DNA of 47,362 nt from an uncultured Eubacteriales bacterium (GCA_910583765.1 CAJTYS010000029.1:1-47362); one strand, 5' to 3'. Numbered from the stretch's first letter, positions 7,578-16,993 are shown. Program-made: numbers and translations. Notes: generated by a model from the sequence alone, not told the origin.

Positions 7578-8828
7578 ATGATAAAAACAAAGAAGCTGAA
7601 TTGCGGAACCACCGTTGTCATGGAAAAGATCCCTCATCTCCAGTCCGTTGCCCTCGGGACTTGGGTCAGAGCAGGGGCGATTGATGAACCTGCCTCCATC
7701 GCAGGAGTCTCTCATTATATCGAACACATGATGTTCAAAGGCACGGAGCTGCGAACGGCAAAGGAGATCGCTTCTGACGTGGATAAGATTGGCGGTCAGT
7801 TCAATGCCTTTACGGGAAAAGAAGCCACTTGTTACTATATCAAGACCTTGTCCGATAATGTGGATCGGGCGGCAGAGATCCTGCTGGACATGATCCTCAA
7901 TTCCAAAATGGACGCGGAGGAAATGGAGAAAGAGCGGAACGTGATTCGGGAAGAGATCAAAATGATCCAAGACACGCCGGATGATGATGTCCACGACACA
8001 GTATGCGAGTTAGTGTTTAAAGGCAACCCTTTGGGCAATTCCATTATTGGGACTCCGGAAACATTGGATCAGATCGACAGAGCGGCATTGACGGGATATT
8101 TGAGTCGGGAATACACCAGGGACAGCCTGGTCATCGCCATTGCCGGTAATTTTGACGAAGAGAAGATCTGCGGCCTGTTTGAGGATCAATTGACAAAGCT
8201 GGCAGCGGCAAAAGAAAAAAAAGAGCATGAATTCCAACCTTATGAACCGAGATACAAAGTCAAAACAAAGGACATTGAGCAGAGCCACATCAGTCTGGCG
8301 ATTCCAGGGGTTTCCATGGTGGATGAAGATTATTACGCCATGGGGCTTCTCAGCAATATCATGGGCGGCAGCATGAGTTCTCGCTTATTCCAGAACATTC
8401 GGGAGCAAAAAGGGCTAGCATATTCTGTTTATTCTGTTTCCAGTTCTTTCAGCAACGCAGGATATTTCAATATCTATGCTGGGGTGGCACATGAAAAGAT
8501 CCGTGACGCCATTGCCGGAATCAAGGAAGAGCTGGTAAATTTGAAGCAGGACGGGGTGACAGAGGAAGAACTGGCCACTGCCAAAGAGCAGATGAAGAGC
8601 AGCTACATTTTCGCACAGGAAAACGTCAATGGCAGGATGTTCTCTATTGGAAAAAACATGGCCCTCTGCGGTCGGACCCAGTCGCCGGAAGAGGTGATCG
8701 AAGGGTTCAATAAGGTCACTATGGAAGACATGGTTAGAGTGGCGGAAAGCATCTGCGATCTAAAGCGCTATTGCGGCGCCGCTGTCACCAACAAAGATTT
8801 TGATCTGAAGAAAATCATGGAGGCATAA
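7578..8828 (+). CDS. M16 family zinc peptidase (insulinase-like, processing-peptidase type)
   Basis: 416 residues, the length of single-unit bacterial M16B peptidases. The inverted zinc motif HxxEH is intact (H46-YI-E49-H50), with the third ligand in the EEIKMIQDTPDD helix about 75 residues on. The second half carries the usual SRLFQNIREQKGLAYSVYS and ends with AAVTNKDFDLKKIM. Members degrade peptides or process precursors in the cytoplasm, or act at the membrane. The start at 7578 is preferred over 7566 because AGGATGG is correctly spaced. The gene is commonly next to dut in clostridia, as here (4-base gap). Confidence 0.9.
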   Translation: MIKTKKLNCGTTVVMEKIPHLQSVALGTWVRAGAIDEPASIAGVSHYIEHMMFKGTELRTAKEIASDVDKIGGQFNAFTGKEATCYYIKTLSDNVDRAAEILLDMILNSKMDAEEMEKERNVIREEIKMIQDTPDDDVHDTVCELVFKGNPLGNSIIGTPETLDQIDRAALTGYLSREYTRDSLVIAIAGNFDEEKICGLFEDQLTKLAAAKEKKEHEFQPYEPRYKVKTKDIEQSHISLAIPGVSMVDEDYYAMGLLSNIMGGSMSSRLFQNIREQKGLAYSVYSVSSSFSNAGYFNIYAGVAHEKIRDAIAGIKEELVNLKQDGVTEEELATAKEQMKSSYIFAQENVNGRMFSIGKNMALCGRTQSPEEVIEGFNKVTMEDMVRVAESICDLKRYCGAAVTNKDFDLKKIMEA

Positions 8829-8832
8829 AACA

Positions 8833-9261
8833 TTGGAAGTCAAGATAAAGACAAAAAACGGGACACTTCCTGCCTATGAGACAGAAGGCTCGGCAGGCAT
8901 GGACCTGCGGGCTGACTTGGAAGGTCCCATCAGCTTGGAACCAGGCAGGCGGGCTTTAATCCCCACGGGCCTGTCCATAGAACTGCCTCTGGGTTATGAA
9001 GCCCAGATCAGGGCAAGGAGCGGCCTTGCCATCAAGCAGGGCATTGGTTTAGTAAACGGCGTGGGCACCATTGACAGCGATTACCGCGGTGAAATCAAAG
9101 TCGCTCTCATTAACTGGGGCCAGGAACCTGTTGTCATTCAGGACGGTGACCGGATCGCCCAGATGGTTATTGCCAAGTACGAAAGAATCACCTGGAAGCA
9201 GGTGGAAGAGCTGGGAGACACAAAGCGAGGCGCTGGTGGTTTTGGTCACACTGGCCTTTAG
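8833..9261 (+). CDS. dut: dUTP diphosphatase (dUTPase)
   Basis: 142 residues, the size of trimeric dUTPases, which hydrolyse dUTP to dUMP and so keep uracil out of DNA and feed dTMP synthesis. All five motifs are present in order: AGMDLRA, RSGLA, GVGTIDSDYRGEI, GDRIAQMVI and the C-terminal phosphate-binding RGAGGFGHTG. The start is TTG at 8833, with GGAGG at 8819-8823 inside the end of the preceding gene. It is probably translated from the M16 peptidase transcript. Confidence 0.95.
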   Translation: MEVKIKTKNGTLPAYETEGSAGMDLRADLEGPISLEPGRRALIPTGLSIELPLGYEAQIRARSGLAIKQGIGLVNGVGTIDSDYRGEIKVALINWGQEPVVIQDGDRIAQMVIAKYERITWKQVEELGDTKRGAGGFGHTGL

Positions 9262-9345
9262 CTGCTTTGCGCATGACACACTGGCAAAGGGGCCAGGACA
9301 GAAACAAAAAAATGATCTGTCGCATATATTACCTTGAGGTGGTAT

Positions 9346-10317
9346 ATGATGACAGATTTTTTATTGCTGGAAGAAATATGTGAATTAAACGGCGCAAATG
9401 CCCGCCCGCCCTTGCTGCATCAAAAGGGGATCGCGTCAAAAGGCCATTTTTGTCCTTACATGAGCCTTGCGGATCATACGTCCGCATGGTTTCTCAGAGA
9501 CCCGGAAGTGGAAACTCCAGTAACAGTAAGGTTCTCAAAGGCCATGGGGGAACTGGGAAGCAGCGATTCTGATCGGGACACCCGGGGATTTTCCGTCAGA
9601 TTTCATACCAAGCAGGGCCATTATGACTTGATCTGTCACAATTTTCCGGTCTACTACATCAATGATCCGGCCAAATTTCCCCAAATGGCAAGAACCCTCA
9701 GCTTTTCTCATCAGGAATATGGGAGCAAACCGGATTTTTGGAGCTTTCTTGCCCAAAACCCAGAAGCCATGAACCTGGCCATCCGGCTTTATTCCAATCA
9801 AGGGACCATAAAATCTTATCGCTATATGGAAGGCTATAGCGTCAACACCTATGGATGGATCAATGAACAAGGAAAAGAAGTGTATGTTCGGTATCGCTGG
9901 AACCCTTGCTGTGAAGGAGAGGAAGACAATGAGAAGCGAAAGGGAATTTCGTATCAGGAGGCAGAGTTTTTGGCTGGATTTTCGCCGGACTGCTGTGTTT
10001 CCGATCTGGTTTTCGCACTGGAGGAAAGAGGGCTTCCAGCCTATGAACTGGAGGTCCAGATGATGGAGCCAGACCAAGTGGAGCGCTGCGGGTTTGATGC
10101 TTTTTCCGTGACGCAGCTGTGGCCGGAAGAACAGTTTCCTTACATGAAGATCGGAAAAATGACATTGGAGCAGATCCTTTCTAAAGAACAGGCGAATCAG
10201 CTTTGCTTTGTTCCTTCCAATCTGGTGCCGGGAATCAAGTTCGCCAACGAAGCGTTTCTGCGGATCATGGATTATGCTCACAAGGACGGAGGCCGCCAGA
10301 GAGGAGCGCGGAAATGA
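9346..10317 (+). CDS. Heme catalase core domain (C-terminal domain encoded separately)
   Basis: 323 residues covering the catalase beta-barrel core only. Catalytic residues are in place: distal His25 in LLHQKGIASKGHF, Asn99 in CHNFPVYYINDP, RFS and DTRGFSVRFHT, and the proximal heme-ligand motif R306-x3-Y310 in LRIMDYAH. The wrapping segment normal after the heme tyrosine is absent, and the protein ends 13 residues after it. Usual catalases are near 480 residues. The ATG at 9346 has GAGGTGG upstream; 9349 is an alternative start. The stop overlaps the ATG of a 62-residue gene resembling the missing catalase-related C-terminal domain. An AC-N17-CATATATTA match (9304-9331) lies directly upstream, but places transcription start inside the ribosome site. 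Confidence 0.85.
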   Translation: MMTDFLLLEEICELNGANARPPLLHQKGIASKGHFCPYMSLADHTSAWFLRDPEVETPVTVRFSKAMGELGSSDSDRDTRGFSVRFHTKQGHYDLICHNFPVYYINDPAKFPQMARTLSFSHQEYGSKPDFWSFLAQNPEAMNLAIRLYSNQGTIKSYRYMEGYSVNTYGWINEQGKEVYVRYRWNPCCEGEEDNEKRKGISYQEAEFLAGFSPDCCVSDLVFALEERGLPAYELEVQMMEPDQVERCGFDAFSVTQLWPEEQFPYMKIGKMTLEQILSKEQANQLCFVPSNLVPGIKFANEAFLRIMDYAHKDGGRQRGARK

Positions 10318-10502
10318 TAGAATTCAAACAGGCAGCCGCCTATTATCAGAGCATGGAAACCCGAGAAAAAGAGTCTTTAACAGCGAATATCGCGGAAAGT
10401 CTCATGTTTGAAGATGAAGAAATCATCAAAACCATATTGAGATATTTCAAGGAGGTGGATGAAGGGCTGGAAAAAAATTTAAAACAAAGATTGTATTTTT
10501 AA
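10314..10502 (+). CDS. Free-standing catalase-related C-terminal domain
   Basis: A 62-residue protein starting at ATG 10314 and overlapping the catalase stop as ATGA, with GAGGAG at 10301-10306. The sequence FKQAAAYYQSMETREKESL, then TANIAESL, DEEIIKTILRYF and KEVDEGLEKNL, follows the pattern of the helical catalase-related (immune-responsive) domain that normally ends catalases. The overlap implies translational coupling and a one-to-one complex. A recent frameshift splitting one gene is less likely, because the overlap has its own ribosome site and the linking segment is missing altogether. Confidence 0.75.
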   Translation: MIEFKQAAAYYQSMETREKESLTANIAESLMFEDEEIIKTILRYFKEVDEGLEKNLKQRLYF

Positions 10503-10532
10503 TTTACTTTACCATAGCAAAGGTGTTATTAT
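10503..10532 (+). promoter_or_regulatory. Promoter of the phosphate transport pair
   Basis: TTTACT, an 18-base spacer and TATTAT (10527-10532) preceded by TGT. It lies about 60 bases before the DUF47 gene. Confidence 0.6.
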
Positions 10533-10590
10533 TAAAACAGTGGAAATCTCAAAAATAGACAAAATTTATGTAAGAAAAGAGGGAACGCGG

Positions 10591-11214
10591 ATGATCGGTG
10601 TCAAGAAGAAAGAAAACGAATTTTTTCAGCTGCTGATAGATTTTGCGGAAAAGATCGTTAAAGCAGGTGAGACATTTTTGGATTTGGTGACGAATTACGA
10701 GGATATCACAGATAAGGTGGCGGCGCTCAAGGTTTTGGAAACAGAATGCGACATGCAGGCCCACAAGATCTTGGTGGCGCTCAACGCGTCCTTTGTGACA
10801 CCATTCGACAGAGAAGATATTTACTCGATCACAAAAGAAATGGATGAGATCGTGGACTCTCTGGAAGAAGTGGCAAACCGTTTCATTGTCTTTGATGTGA
10901 AAAAATTAAAGCCTCAATGTCTGACCATGGCCAATTATATCATGCAGGCGATCAGGGAACTGGAAGTCCTCTTCAAACACCTTTCAGAAGTAAAAAAGAA
11001 CAATACGGTCCACGAACAGGTCATTGAAGTGAACCGTATTGAAAATGAAGGCGATATTTTATACAGGCAGGCGTTGACTGAACTGTTCCGAAAAGAAGTC
11101 AACCCCATTGAATTGATCAAATGGAAACACTTGTACGAACAGCTGGAGGCTAGTCTGGACTCCTGCGAATGCGTTGCGAACATCATAGAAGGAGTGGTAA
11201 TGAAATATGCTTAG
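10591..11214 (+). CDS. DUF47 family (PhoU-like) phosphate transport partner
   Basis: 207 residues, all helical, matching the DUF47/PhoU-like family (FFQLLIDFAEKIVKAGETFLDL, LETECDMQAHKIL, TPFDREDIYSITKEMDEIVD, NRIENEGDILYRQAL). Members sit beside low-affinity phosphate transporters and are thought to regulate or stabilise them. The ATG at 10591 with AGAGGG upstream is preferred over the upstream in-frame start at 10540, which adds non-conserved residues. The 3' end overlaps the Pit transporter gene by 8 bases, showing cotranscription and coupling. Confidence 0.9.
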   Translation: MIGVKKKENEFFQLLIDFAEKIVKAGETFLDLVTNYEDITDKVAALKVLETECDMQAHKILVALNASFVTPFDREDIYSITKEMDEIVDSLEEVANRFIVFDVKKLKPQCLTMANYIMQAIRELEVLFKHLSEVKKNNTVHEQVIEVNRIENEGDILYRQALTELFRKEVNPIELIKWKHLYEQLEASLDSCECVANIIEGVVMKYA

Positions 11215-12199
11215 TGGAGTCCTGGCGTGCGTCATACTATTTGCGTTGATCTTTGAATTCATCAATGGGTTCCATGACACAGCGAACGCCATTGCCACTT
11301 CCGTGTACACTAGGGCGCTCACGCCGAAAAAAGCCATTGCCCTGGCAGCAGCCATGAACCTGGTGGGCGCTATGGTCAGCGAAAAGGTGGCCATGACCAT
11401 TTCCAGCGGTCTGGTGGATGTGGAACTAGAACAATACGTGATTTTAGGAGCTCTGATCGGCGCCATCATCTGGAACCTATTCACATGGTGGAAGGCGATC
11501 CCCAGTTCTTCCTCCCATGCCTTGATCGGGAGCTTGATCGGCGCGACCATTGTTTTTACCGCCAGCACGGAGCACATCCTGTGGGGTGGAGTGGTACATA
11601 AAGTGATCATCCCCTTAGTGACCTCGCCTTTTATTGGACTGCTCATTGGATTTGGCTTCATGAGGCTGATTTTCCTGCTGTTCGCGGGTTGGTCCCAGTC
11701 AAAGGCCAACCGAGTTTTTTCTAAGCTCCAGGTTTTTTCCGCAGCTCTAGTCGCTTATTCTCATGGCAATAACGACGCGCAGAAGACCATGGGCATCATC
11801 ACCTTGGCACTGCTCACAGGCGGCTTGATTGATGCCAGCGTGGGCGTGCCGTTCTGGGTAAAAGCCTCGTGTGCGTGCATGATGGCTTTAGGGACTTCCC
11901 TAGGAGGCTGGAAGATCATGAAGACCATGGGCGGCGGCGTGACAAAACTCCAGCCTGCAAGCGGGTTCGTGGCCCAGACCGCTTCGGCACTGGTTATTGA
12001 AGGCATGTCGTTTTTAGGAGCGCCCATCAGCACCACACAGGTCATCACTACCTCAGTCATGGGCGTTGGGAGCGCTAAGAGGCTCTCCGCGGTAAAGTGG
12101 GGGATCGCGCAGAACATCATCATTGCCTGGGTCGTGACACTGCCCATCACCATGATATTAGGCGGATTGGCTGTTTTAGTGATCCAGATTTTTGTATAG
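11207..12199 (+). CDS. Inorganic phosphate transporter, Pit family
   Basis: A 330-residue membrane protein with ten or more hydrophobic segments and the duplicated Pit signatures: FEFINGFHDTANAIATSVYTRAL near the N-terminus and YSHGNNDAQKTMGIITLAL in the second half. Pit proteins take up metal-phosphate by symport. The gene overlaps its DUF47 partner by 8 bases. No Pst genes are in the window. Confidence 0.92.
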   Translation: MLSGVLACVILFALIFEFINGFHDTANAIATSVYTRALTPKKAIALAAAMNLVGAMVSEKVAMTISSGLVDVELEQYVILGALIGAIIWNLFTWWKAIPSSSSHALIGSLIGATIVFTASTEHILWGGVVHKVIIPLVTSPFIGLLIGFGFMRLIFLLFAGWSQSKANRVFSKLQVFSAALVAYSHGNNDAQKTMGIITLALLTGGLIDASVGVPFWVKASCACMMALGTSLGGWKIMKTMGGGVTKLQPASGFVAQTASALVIEGMSFLGAPISTTQVITTSVMGVGSAKRLSAVKWGIAQNIIIAWVVTLPITMILGGLAVLVIQIFV

Positions 12200-12207
12200 G
12201 ACAAGCT

Positions 12208-13218
12208 ATGATTGGAAGAGAACGCATCGAAAAACGAGAATATGAGATCCTGTCTCCCTTGGCTTCAAAGGCAGCGGAATCAAGGGGCAGGCAGGTGCCG
12301 GAGAAGCAGTGCGCCATTCGCACGGATTATCAGCGGGATCGGGACCGAATCATCCATTCCAAGGCCTTTCGCAGACTGATGCACAAGACCCAGGTGTTTT
12401 TGGCGCCGGAAGGCGACCATTTCCGCACAAGGCTGACCCATACCATAGAAGTTTCCCAGATTTCCAGAACTATCGCCAGGGCATTGGGGCTGAACGAAGA
12501 TCTGACAGAAGCCATAGCCATGGGGCATGATCTGGGGCACACGCCTTTTGGACATAATGGGGAAAAGGTGCTGGATCATATTCATAAAGGCGGCTTTCGG
12601 CACAACATCCAAAGCCTGCGGGTCGTGGATGTGCTGGAAAGCGGCAGTACCCGCAAGGGAATGAACCTGACCATGGAGGTGCGGGATGGGATACTCAACC
12701 ATACTGGACCGGGAAATCCCTTTACATTGGAAGGCCAGATCGTCAAAATCAGCGACAGGGTGGCTTATATCAATCATGATATTGATGACGCGCTCCGCAG
12801 CGGCGTGATCACGGAGCAGGATCTGCCGAAACAATGTCTTTTTGTACTGGGCAAGACCCATCGGGCCAGAATCGACAGGCTGGTGACGGATTTGATCGAC
12901 AACAGTTGGCAGAAAGATCGGATTGCCATGAGTCCTGTCTGCATGGAGCATATGGATCTATTGCGGGATTTCATGTTCCAGAACGTGTATCACAACAACA
13001 GGGTAAAACGAGACGAAGACCTGCAGAAAGTGCAGAACATCATCGAATCCCTGTATCGATATTTTCAGGACAACTCCGCGGCCCTGCCAGAAGAGCTGCA
13101 GAGCATGATTCCTCGATTTGGGCTGGAAGAAATGGTCAAAGACTACATCGCAGGGATGACGGACCGGTATGCCATGAACCTGTACACGGACTTGTTTGTT
13201 CCTAGAGGCTGGAAATGA
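12208..13218 (+). CDS. dgt: dGTP triphosphohydrolase (HD domain)
   Basis: 336 residues of the dGTPase-like HD family, cleaving dNTPs to nucleoside and triphosphate. HD-motif residues are in RLTHTIEVSQI, GHDLGHTPFGHNGE and the later NHDIDDA. The N-terminal RDRDRIIHSKAFRRLMHKTQVF is characteristic. The ATG at 12208 starts 8 bases after the Pit stop. Placement just before dnaG and rpoD is common in clostridia. Length is that of the shorter Gram-positive type. Confidence 0.9.
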   Translation: MIGRERIEKREYEILSPLASKAAESRGRQVPEKQCAIRTDYQRDRDRIIHSKAFRRLMHKTQVFLAPEGDHFRTRLTHTIEVSQISRTIARALGLNEDLTEAIAMGHDLGHTPFGHNGEKVLDHIHKGGFRHNIQSLRVVDVLESGSTRKGMNLTMEVRDGILNHTGPGNPFTLEGQIVKISDRVAYINHDIDDALRSGVITEQDLPKQCLFVLGKTHRARIDRLVTDLIDNSWQKDRIAMSPVCMEHMDLLRDFMFQNVYHNNRVKRDEDLQKVQNIIESLYRYFQDNSAALPEELQSMIPRFGLEEMVKDYIAGMTDRYAMNLYTDLFVPRGWK

Positions 13219-13318
13219 GAAAATAAAAGAAAAAAATTTTAACGAAAAAAAAGGAAACCGCATACTTTTGTCGAAAAAGAAAGGGAATTGATAAATCAGG
13301 ATTTTATGAGGGACAAAA

Positions 13319-15064
13319 GTGAGTGCAGGCAGCAATACAGTTGACGAGATCAAGAGCAGGTGTAATATTGTCGATGTGATCGGACGAGTCGTTCCCTTAA
13401 AAAAGGCAGGGAGCAATTATAAAGGAAGATGTCCGTTCCACAATGAAAAGACACCTTCTTTTGTGGTATCTGAAACAAAACAAATTTTTACTTGTTTTGG
13501 CTGCGGAGCCACAGGGGATGTCATCAGCTTTGTTCAGCAGTATCATCAGCTGGATTTCATGCAGGCCATGGAAAAGCTAGCAGATGAATATGGGATCACC
13601 ATACAAAAGAGTTTCCACAAAAGCGAAGATAAGGACACTGCATATACCATCAATCGGGAGGCTGCCAAGTTTTTTTACAGAGCCTTCCGAGAACGAGCCA
13701 ACCCAGGTTATGACTATATGAAAGGTCGGGGTATCGAGCCGGAGATCCTCAATCAATTTGGCATCGGCTACGCGGATGAAAAGTGGGACAGCTTGTTTCA
13801 GCATCTCACGGCCATGGGATACGCAAAGGAAAAACTTGTGGAATTAGGGTTGATTTCACAATCCAAGGGTAACTATTATGACAAATTTCGCAGCAGGGTC
13901 ATGTTTCCCATTATGAACACCAGCGGAAAGATCATTGGCTTTGGAGGCAGAGTGCTGGGCGATGGAACGCCGAAATATCTCAATTCCCAGGAATCCAGCG
14001 TGTTTCAGAAAAAGAACAATCTTTACGGGCTGAACATTACCAGGCAGGAGATCCACAAAGAAGATCAGGCCATCCTGGTGGAAGGATACATGGATGTGAT
14101 TTCTCTGTATCAGAGCGGCGTGCGAAATGTTTCCGCTTCTTTGGGAACCGCGTTGACGGAGAACCAGGCCAGACTGTTAAAGCGCTACACGGACAATGTG
14201 GTTTTATCTTATGACGCTGACCAGGCAGGCATCAATGCCGCGCTTCGGGGACTGGATATCCTGCATAGGGAAAAGATCAAAGTCAGGGTGCTGCATGTTT
14301 CCGATGGCAAGGATCCTGATGAATTCGTGAAGAAAAACGGCAAAAACGCTTTCCTGACGCTGATCAAACAGGCGCTGCCTTATGCGGATTACCGATTAGA
14401 CCTGATCAGAAAGGACTGTGAGCTGGGCACCACAGAGGGCAGGGTGGATTTCTTGAAAAGAGCCGCCGATGTTTTGCGGAACTTGAGTCCAGTAGAAGCG
14501 GACATTTACATAAAAAAACTGGCAGAGGAGACAAAAATCTCCGAAGGTGCTATAAGACTTGAAGCAATTGGTAATAATAGTGAAAAACAGTCTTCCCAGT
14601 GGGTCGATCACCACTCAAAGGACAGGGACAGATTACCGTCTGATATCACATCACTGGAAAAAAACATGATAAAGCTCATGCTCCACAGCAGCAGCTATTA
14701 TCCGAAGATTCTCCCTTATGAAAAGGCTGCGTTCACTTCACCATCTGGACAGAACATTTATAAAGGCATCAAAGAGATTTATGAGAAACATGAAGAGCTG
14801 GATATTCCAAGGCTGATGGACATGCTGGATCAGGAGGATGTTCGAGAGCTTGAGGACATCATGAAAAACGTGCGGCTGGCGGGCAAAGAAGAGCAGCTGC
14901 TGGCTGACTGCGTCAATACCATCAAGCGAAAAGAACTGACCAAAAAAGAACAAGAGCTGATCATGCGGCTTTCCATGGCAGAAGAAGAAAATGAAGAGAC
15001 TATCACAGAGTTGACACAAGAACTCATGGAGATTCAGATGATGATAAAAAACGGTAGGGGGTAA
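13319..15064 (+). CDS. dnaG: DNA primase
   Basis: 581 residues, normal for bacterial primase, which makes RNA primers at the fork with DnaB. The N-terminal zinc finger is CPFHNEKTPSF (Cys38, His41) with CFGCG. The RNA polymerase core carries the TOPRIM motifs VEGYMDVISLYQSGV and SYDADQAG with KDPDEFV, and a helicase-binding helical tail ends the protein. The start is GTG at 13319 with GAGGG 6 bases before. The 100 bases upstream are A-rich and hold no clear promoter. rpoD follows 4 bases after the stop: the classic macromolecular synthesis operon without rpsU. Confidence 0.95.
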   Translation: MSAGSNTVDEIKSRCNIVDVIGRVVPLKKAGSNYKGRCPFHNEKTPSFVVSETKQIFTCFGCGATGDVISFVQQYHQLDFMQAMEKLADEYGITIQKSFHKSEDKDTAYTINREAAKFFYRAFRERANPGYDYMKGRGIEPEILNQFGIGYADEKWDSLFQHLTAMGYAKEKLVELGLISQSKGNYYDKFRSRVMFPIMNTSGKIIGFGGRVLGDGTPKYLNSQESSVFQKKNNLYGLNITRQEIHKEDQAILVEGYMDVISLYQSGVRNVSASLGTALTENQARLLKRYTDNVVLSYDADQAGINAALRGLDILHREKIKVRVLHVSDGKDPDEFVKKNGKNAFLTLIKQALPYADYRLDLIRKDCELGTTEGRVDFLKRAADVLRNLSPVEADIYIKKLAEETKISEGAIRLEAIGNNSEKQSSQWVDHHSKDRDRLPSDITSLEKNMIKLMLHSSSYYPKILPYEKAAFTSPSGQNIYKGIKEIYEKHEELDIPRLMDMLDQEDVRELEDIMKNVRLAGKEEQLLADCVNTIKRKELTKKEQELIMRLSMAEEENEETITELTQELMEIQMMIKNGRG

Positions 15065-15068
15065 ACAA

Positions 15069-16247
15069 ATGGCAAAAAAAGAAACACAGCAAGAAAACTT
15101 GCAGACACAGGTAAAAGATAAAAAGCAGCTGATCGAAGAACTGACCGCTAAGGCAAAGAGCAAGGGGTCTCTCACATATACAGAGATCTCTGATCATCTT
15201 GGCAATATTGAATTAGACAAAGATGATATGGATGATATGTACGAACAGCTGATTTCCAGAGGCATTGCCATTGTTTCCGAGGTGGAGCTAGAGCCAGACG
15301 AGCTAGAGCTCAGTGAATTGGAAGAAGAGGAAGTGGACGATCCGGACATGGAAGCTGTCATGGCAGAGAGCGGAGACGCCAAGGAGATCGATCTGGAAGC
15401 CACGATTCCAAAGGGCATCGCAGTGGACGATCCGGTGAGGATGTATCTGAAGGAAATCGGAAAGGTGCCGCTCCTTACTGCGCAGGAAGAGATTGAACTA
15501 GCAAAGCGCATGGAAGCAGGCGATGAGGCGGCCAAGCAAAAGCTCTGTGAAGCCAACCTCCGTCTTGTTGTGAGCATTGCCAAGAAGTATGTGGGCAGAG
15601 GCATGCTGTTTTTGGATCTGATCCAAGAGGGAAACCTGGGATTGATCAAAGCCGTAGATAAATTCGATTGGAAAAAAGGTTACAAATTCAGTACCTATGC
15701 CACATGGTGGATCCGTCAGGCCATCACCAGATCCATCGCTGACCAGGCCAGGACCATCCGGATTCCCGTCCACATGGTAGAGACGATCAACAAATTGATC
15801 CGAGTGTCCCGTCAGCTGATCCAGGAAAAGGGCAGGGAAGCCACGCCAGAAGAAATCGCGGAAGAAATGGGGATTTCAGAAGAGAAAGTGCGGGAGATCT
15901 TAAAGATCGCACAGGAACCTGTTTCTTTGGAAACACCGATCGGTGAGGAAGAAGACAGTCATTTGGGGGACTTTATCCCGGATGATGACGTGCCCGCGCC
16001 AGCAGAAGCAGCGGCTTTTTCCATGCTCAAGGAACAGCTGGTGGAAGTGCTGGACACTCTCACTGAGCGGGAACAAAAGGTCTTGAAGCTCCGTTTTGGC
16101 TTGGAAGATGGACGGGCCCGCACTCTGGAAGAGGTGGGCAAGCGCTTTGACGTGACTAGAGAGCGTATTCGCCAGATCGAAGCAAAAGCCCTGCGCAAGC
16201 TGCGCCACCCGAGCAGGAGCAAAAAATTAAAGGATTATTTGGAATAA
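15069..16247 (+). CDS. rpoD: RNA polymerase principal sigma factor (sigma-70/SigA)
   Basis: 392 residues. An acidic N-terminal region resembles region 1.1 without the long insert seen in proteobacteria. Region 1.2 is DDPVRMYLKEIGKVPLLT. Region 2 includes LRLVVSIAKKYVGRGMLFLDLIQEG and FSTYATWWIRQAITR for -10 recognition. Region 3 has RIPVHMVETINKL. Region 4 has REQKVLKLRFGLEDG and TRERIRQIEAKALRKLR for -35 contact. GGGGGTAAACAA precedes the ATG. The stop overlaps the trmK start by one base (TAATG). Confidence 0.97.
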   Translation: MAKKETQQENLQTQVKDKKQLIEELTAKAKSKGSLTYTEISDHLGNIELDKDDMDDMYEQLISRGIAIVSEVELEPDELELSELEEEEVDDPDMEAVMAESGDAKEIDLEATIPKGIAVDDPVRMYLKEIGKVPLLTAQEEIELAKRMEAGDEAAKQKLCEANLRLVVSIAKKYVGRGMLFLDLIQEGNLGLIKAVDKFDWKKGYKFSTYATWWIRQAITRSIADQARTIRIPVHMVETINKLIRVSRQLIQEKGREATPEEIAEEMGISEEKVREILKIAQEPVSLETPIGEEEDSHLGDFIPDDDVPAPAEAAAFSMLKEQLVEVLDTLTEREQKVLKLRFGLEDGRARTLEEVGKRFDVTRERIRQIEAKALRKLRHPSRSKKLKDYLE

Positions 16248-16993
16248 TGATAAAATTGACTGACCGCCTGCAGGTGCTCGCGGATCAAATCGAAGAACAG
16301 GAAACCATGGCCGATATTGGTACCGACCATGGTTTTTTGCCCATTGCCCTTTGGGAACGAAAGATTTGTCCTCATGTGATCTTGACAGATGTGAGTTCCG
16401 GTTCCCTGGAAAAGGCCTGCCAGACAGGATATGCCGCATATCCTGGTCAGAAGTTTGATCTGCGCCTGGGCAGCGGACTTCGAGTGCTGAAACAAGGGGA
16501 AGTGGACGCTGTGGTCATAGCTGGCATGGGCGGCATTCTCATGACTGAGATCTTAGGGGAAGATCTGGAAAAGACACGTAGCTTTCAGAAGCTGGTCCTC
16601 CAGCCAAGGAGCGGCCAGGGCAAGCTGCGGCACTGGCTCATCTGCCACGACTTTCAGATTACCAGAGAATCTCTGGTGCGAGAGGGCAAATACATCTGCG
16701 AGATCTTGACCGTGGTTCCAGGTGACTATGCGGCGGCTGGCTTATCAGAGGAGGCACCTACGGCAAATGTTTCCCGGGAAATCCTTGGCAAAGGGCCAGA
16801 TGACATTGAATATGAAGTGCCGCCTTGGATCCTTTCCGCAGGTGAGCTGGCGGAGCCCTTTGTGCGCAGAAAACTGGCCGCGGAGCAGCGGGTCTGGGAA
16901 GGACTGATGAAAAGCAAACAGCCGGACCGCTCTAAGGAACAAAAGACGCAGGAGCGGATGGCTTATTTAAAATCGCTTTTGGGAGGTGTTTAA
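16247..16993 (+). CDS. trmK: tRNA (adenine-22-N1)-methyltransferase
   Basis: 248 residues. The N-terminal Rossmann domain has ETMADIGTDHGFLPIAL as SAM-binding motif I, and VVIAGMGGILMTEIL as the characteristic TrmK motif. LVLQPRSGQGKLRHWL and a C-terminal helical coiled part complete the family layout. It methylates N1 of A22 in certain tRNAs. It starts at the last base of the rpoD stop and is followed 4 bases later by the Nif3-like gene, the standard rpoD-trmK-nif3 order of Bacillota. Confidence 0.93.
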   Translation: MIKLTDRLQVLADQIEEQETMADIGTDHGFLPIALWERKICPHVILTDVSSGSLEKACQTGYAAYPGQKFDLRLGSGLRVLKQGEVDAVVIAGMGGILMTEILGEDLEKTRSFQKLVLQPRSGQGKLRHWLICHDFQITRESLVREGKYICEILTVVPGDYAAAGLSEEAPTANVSREILGKGPDDIEYEVPPWILSAGELAEPFVRRKLAAEQRVWEGLMKSKQPDRSKEQKTQERMAYLKSLLGGV

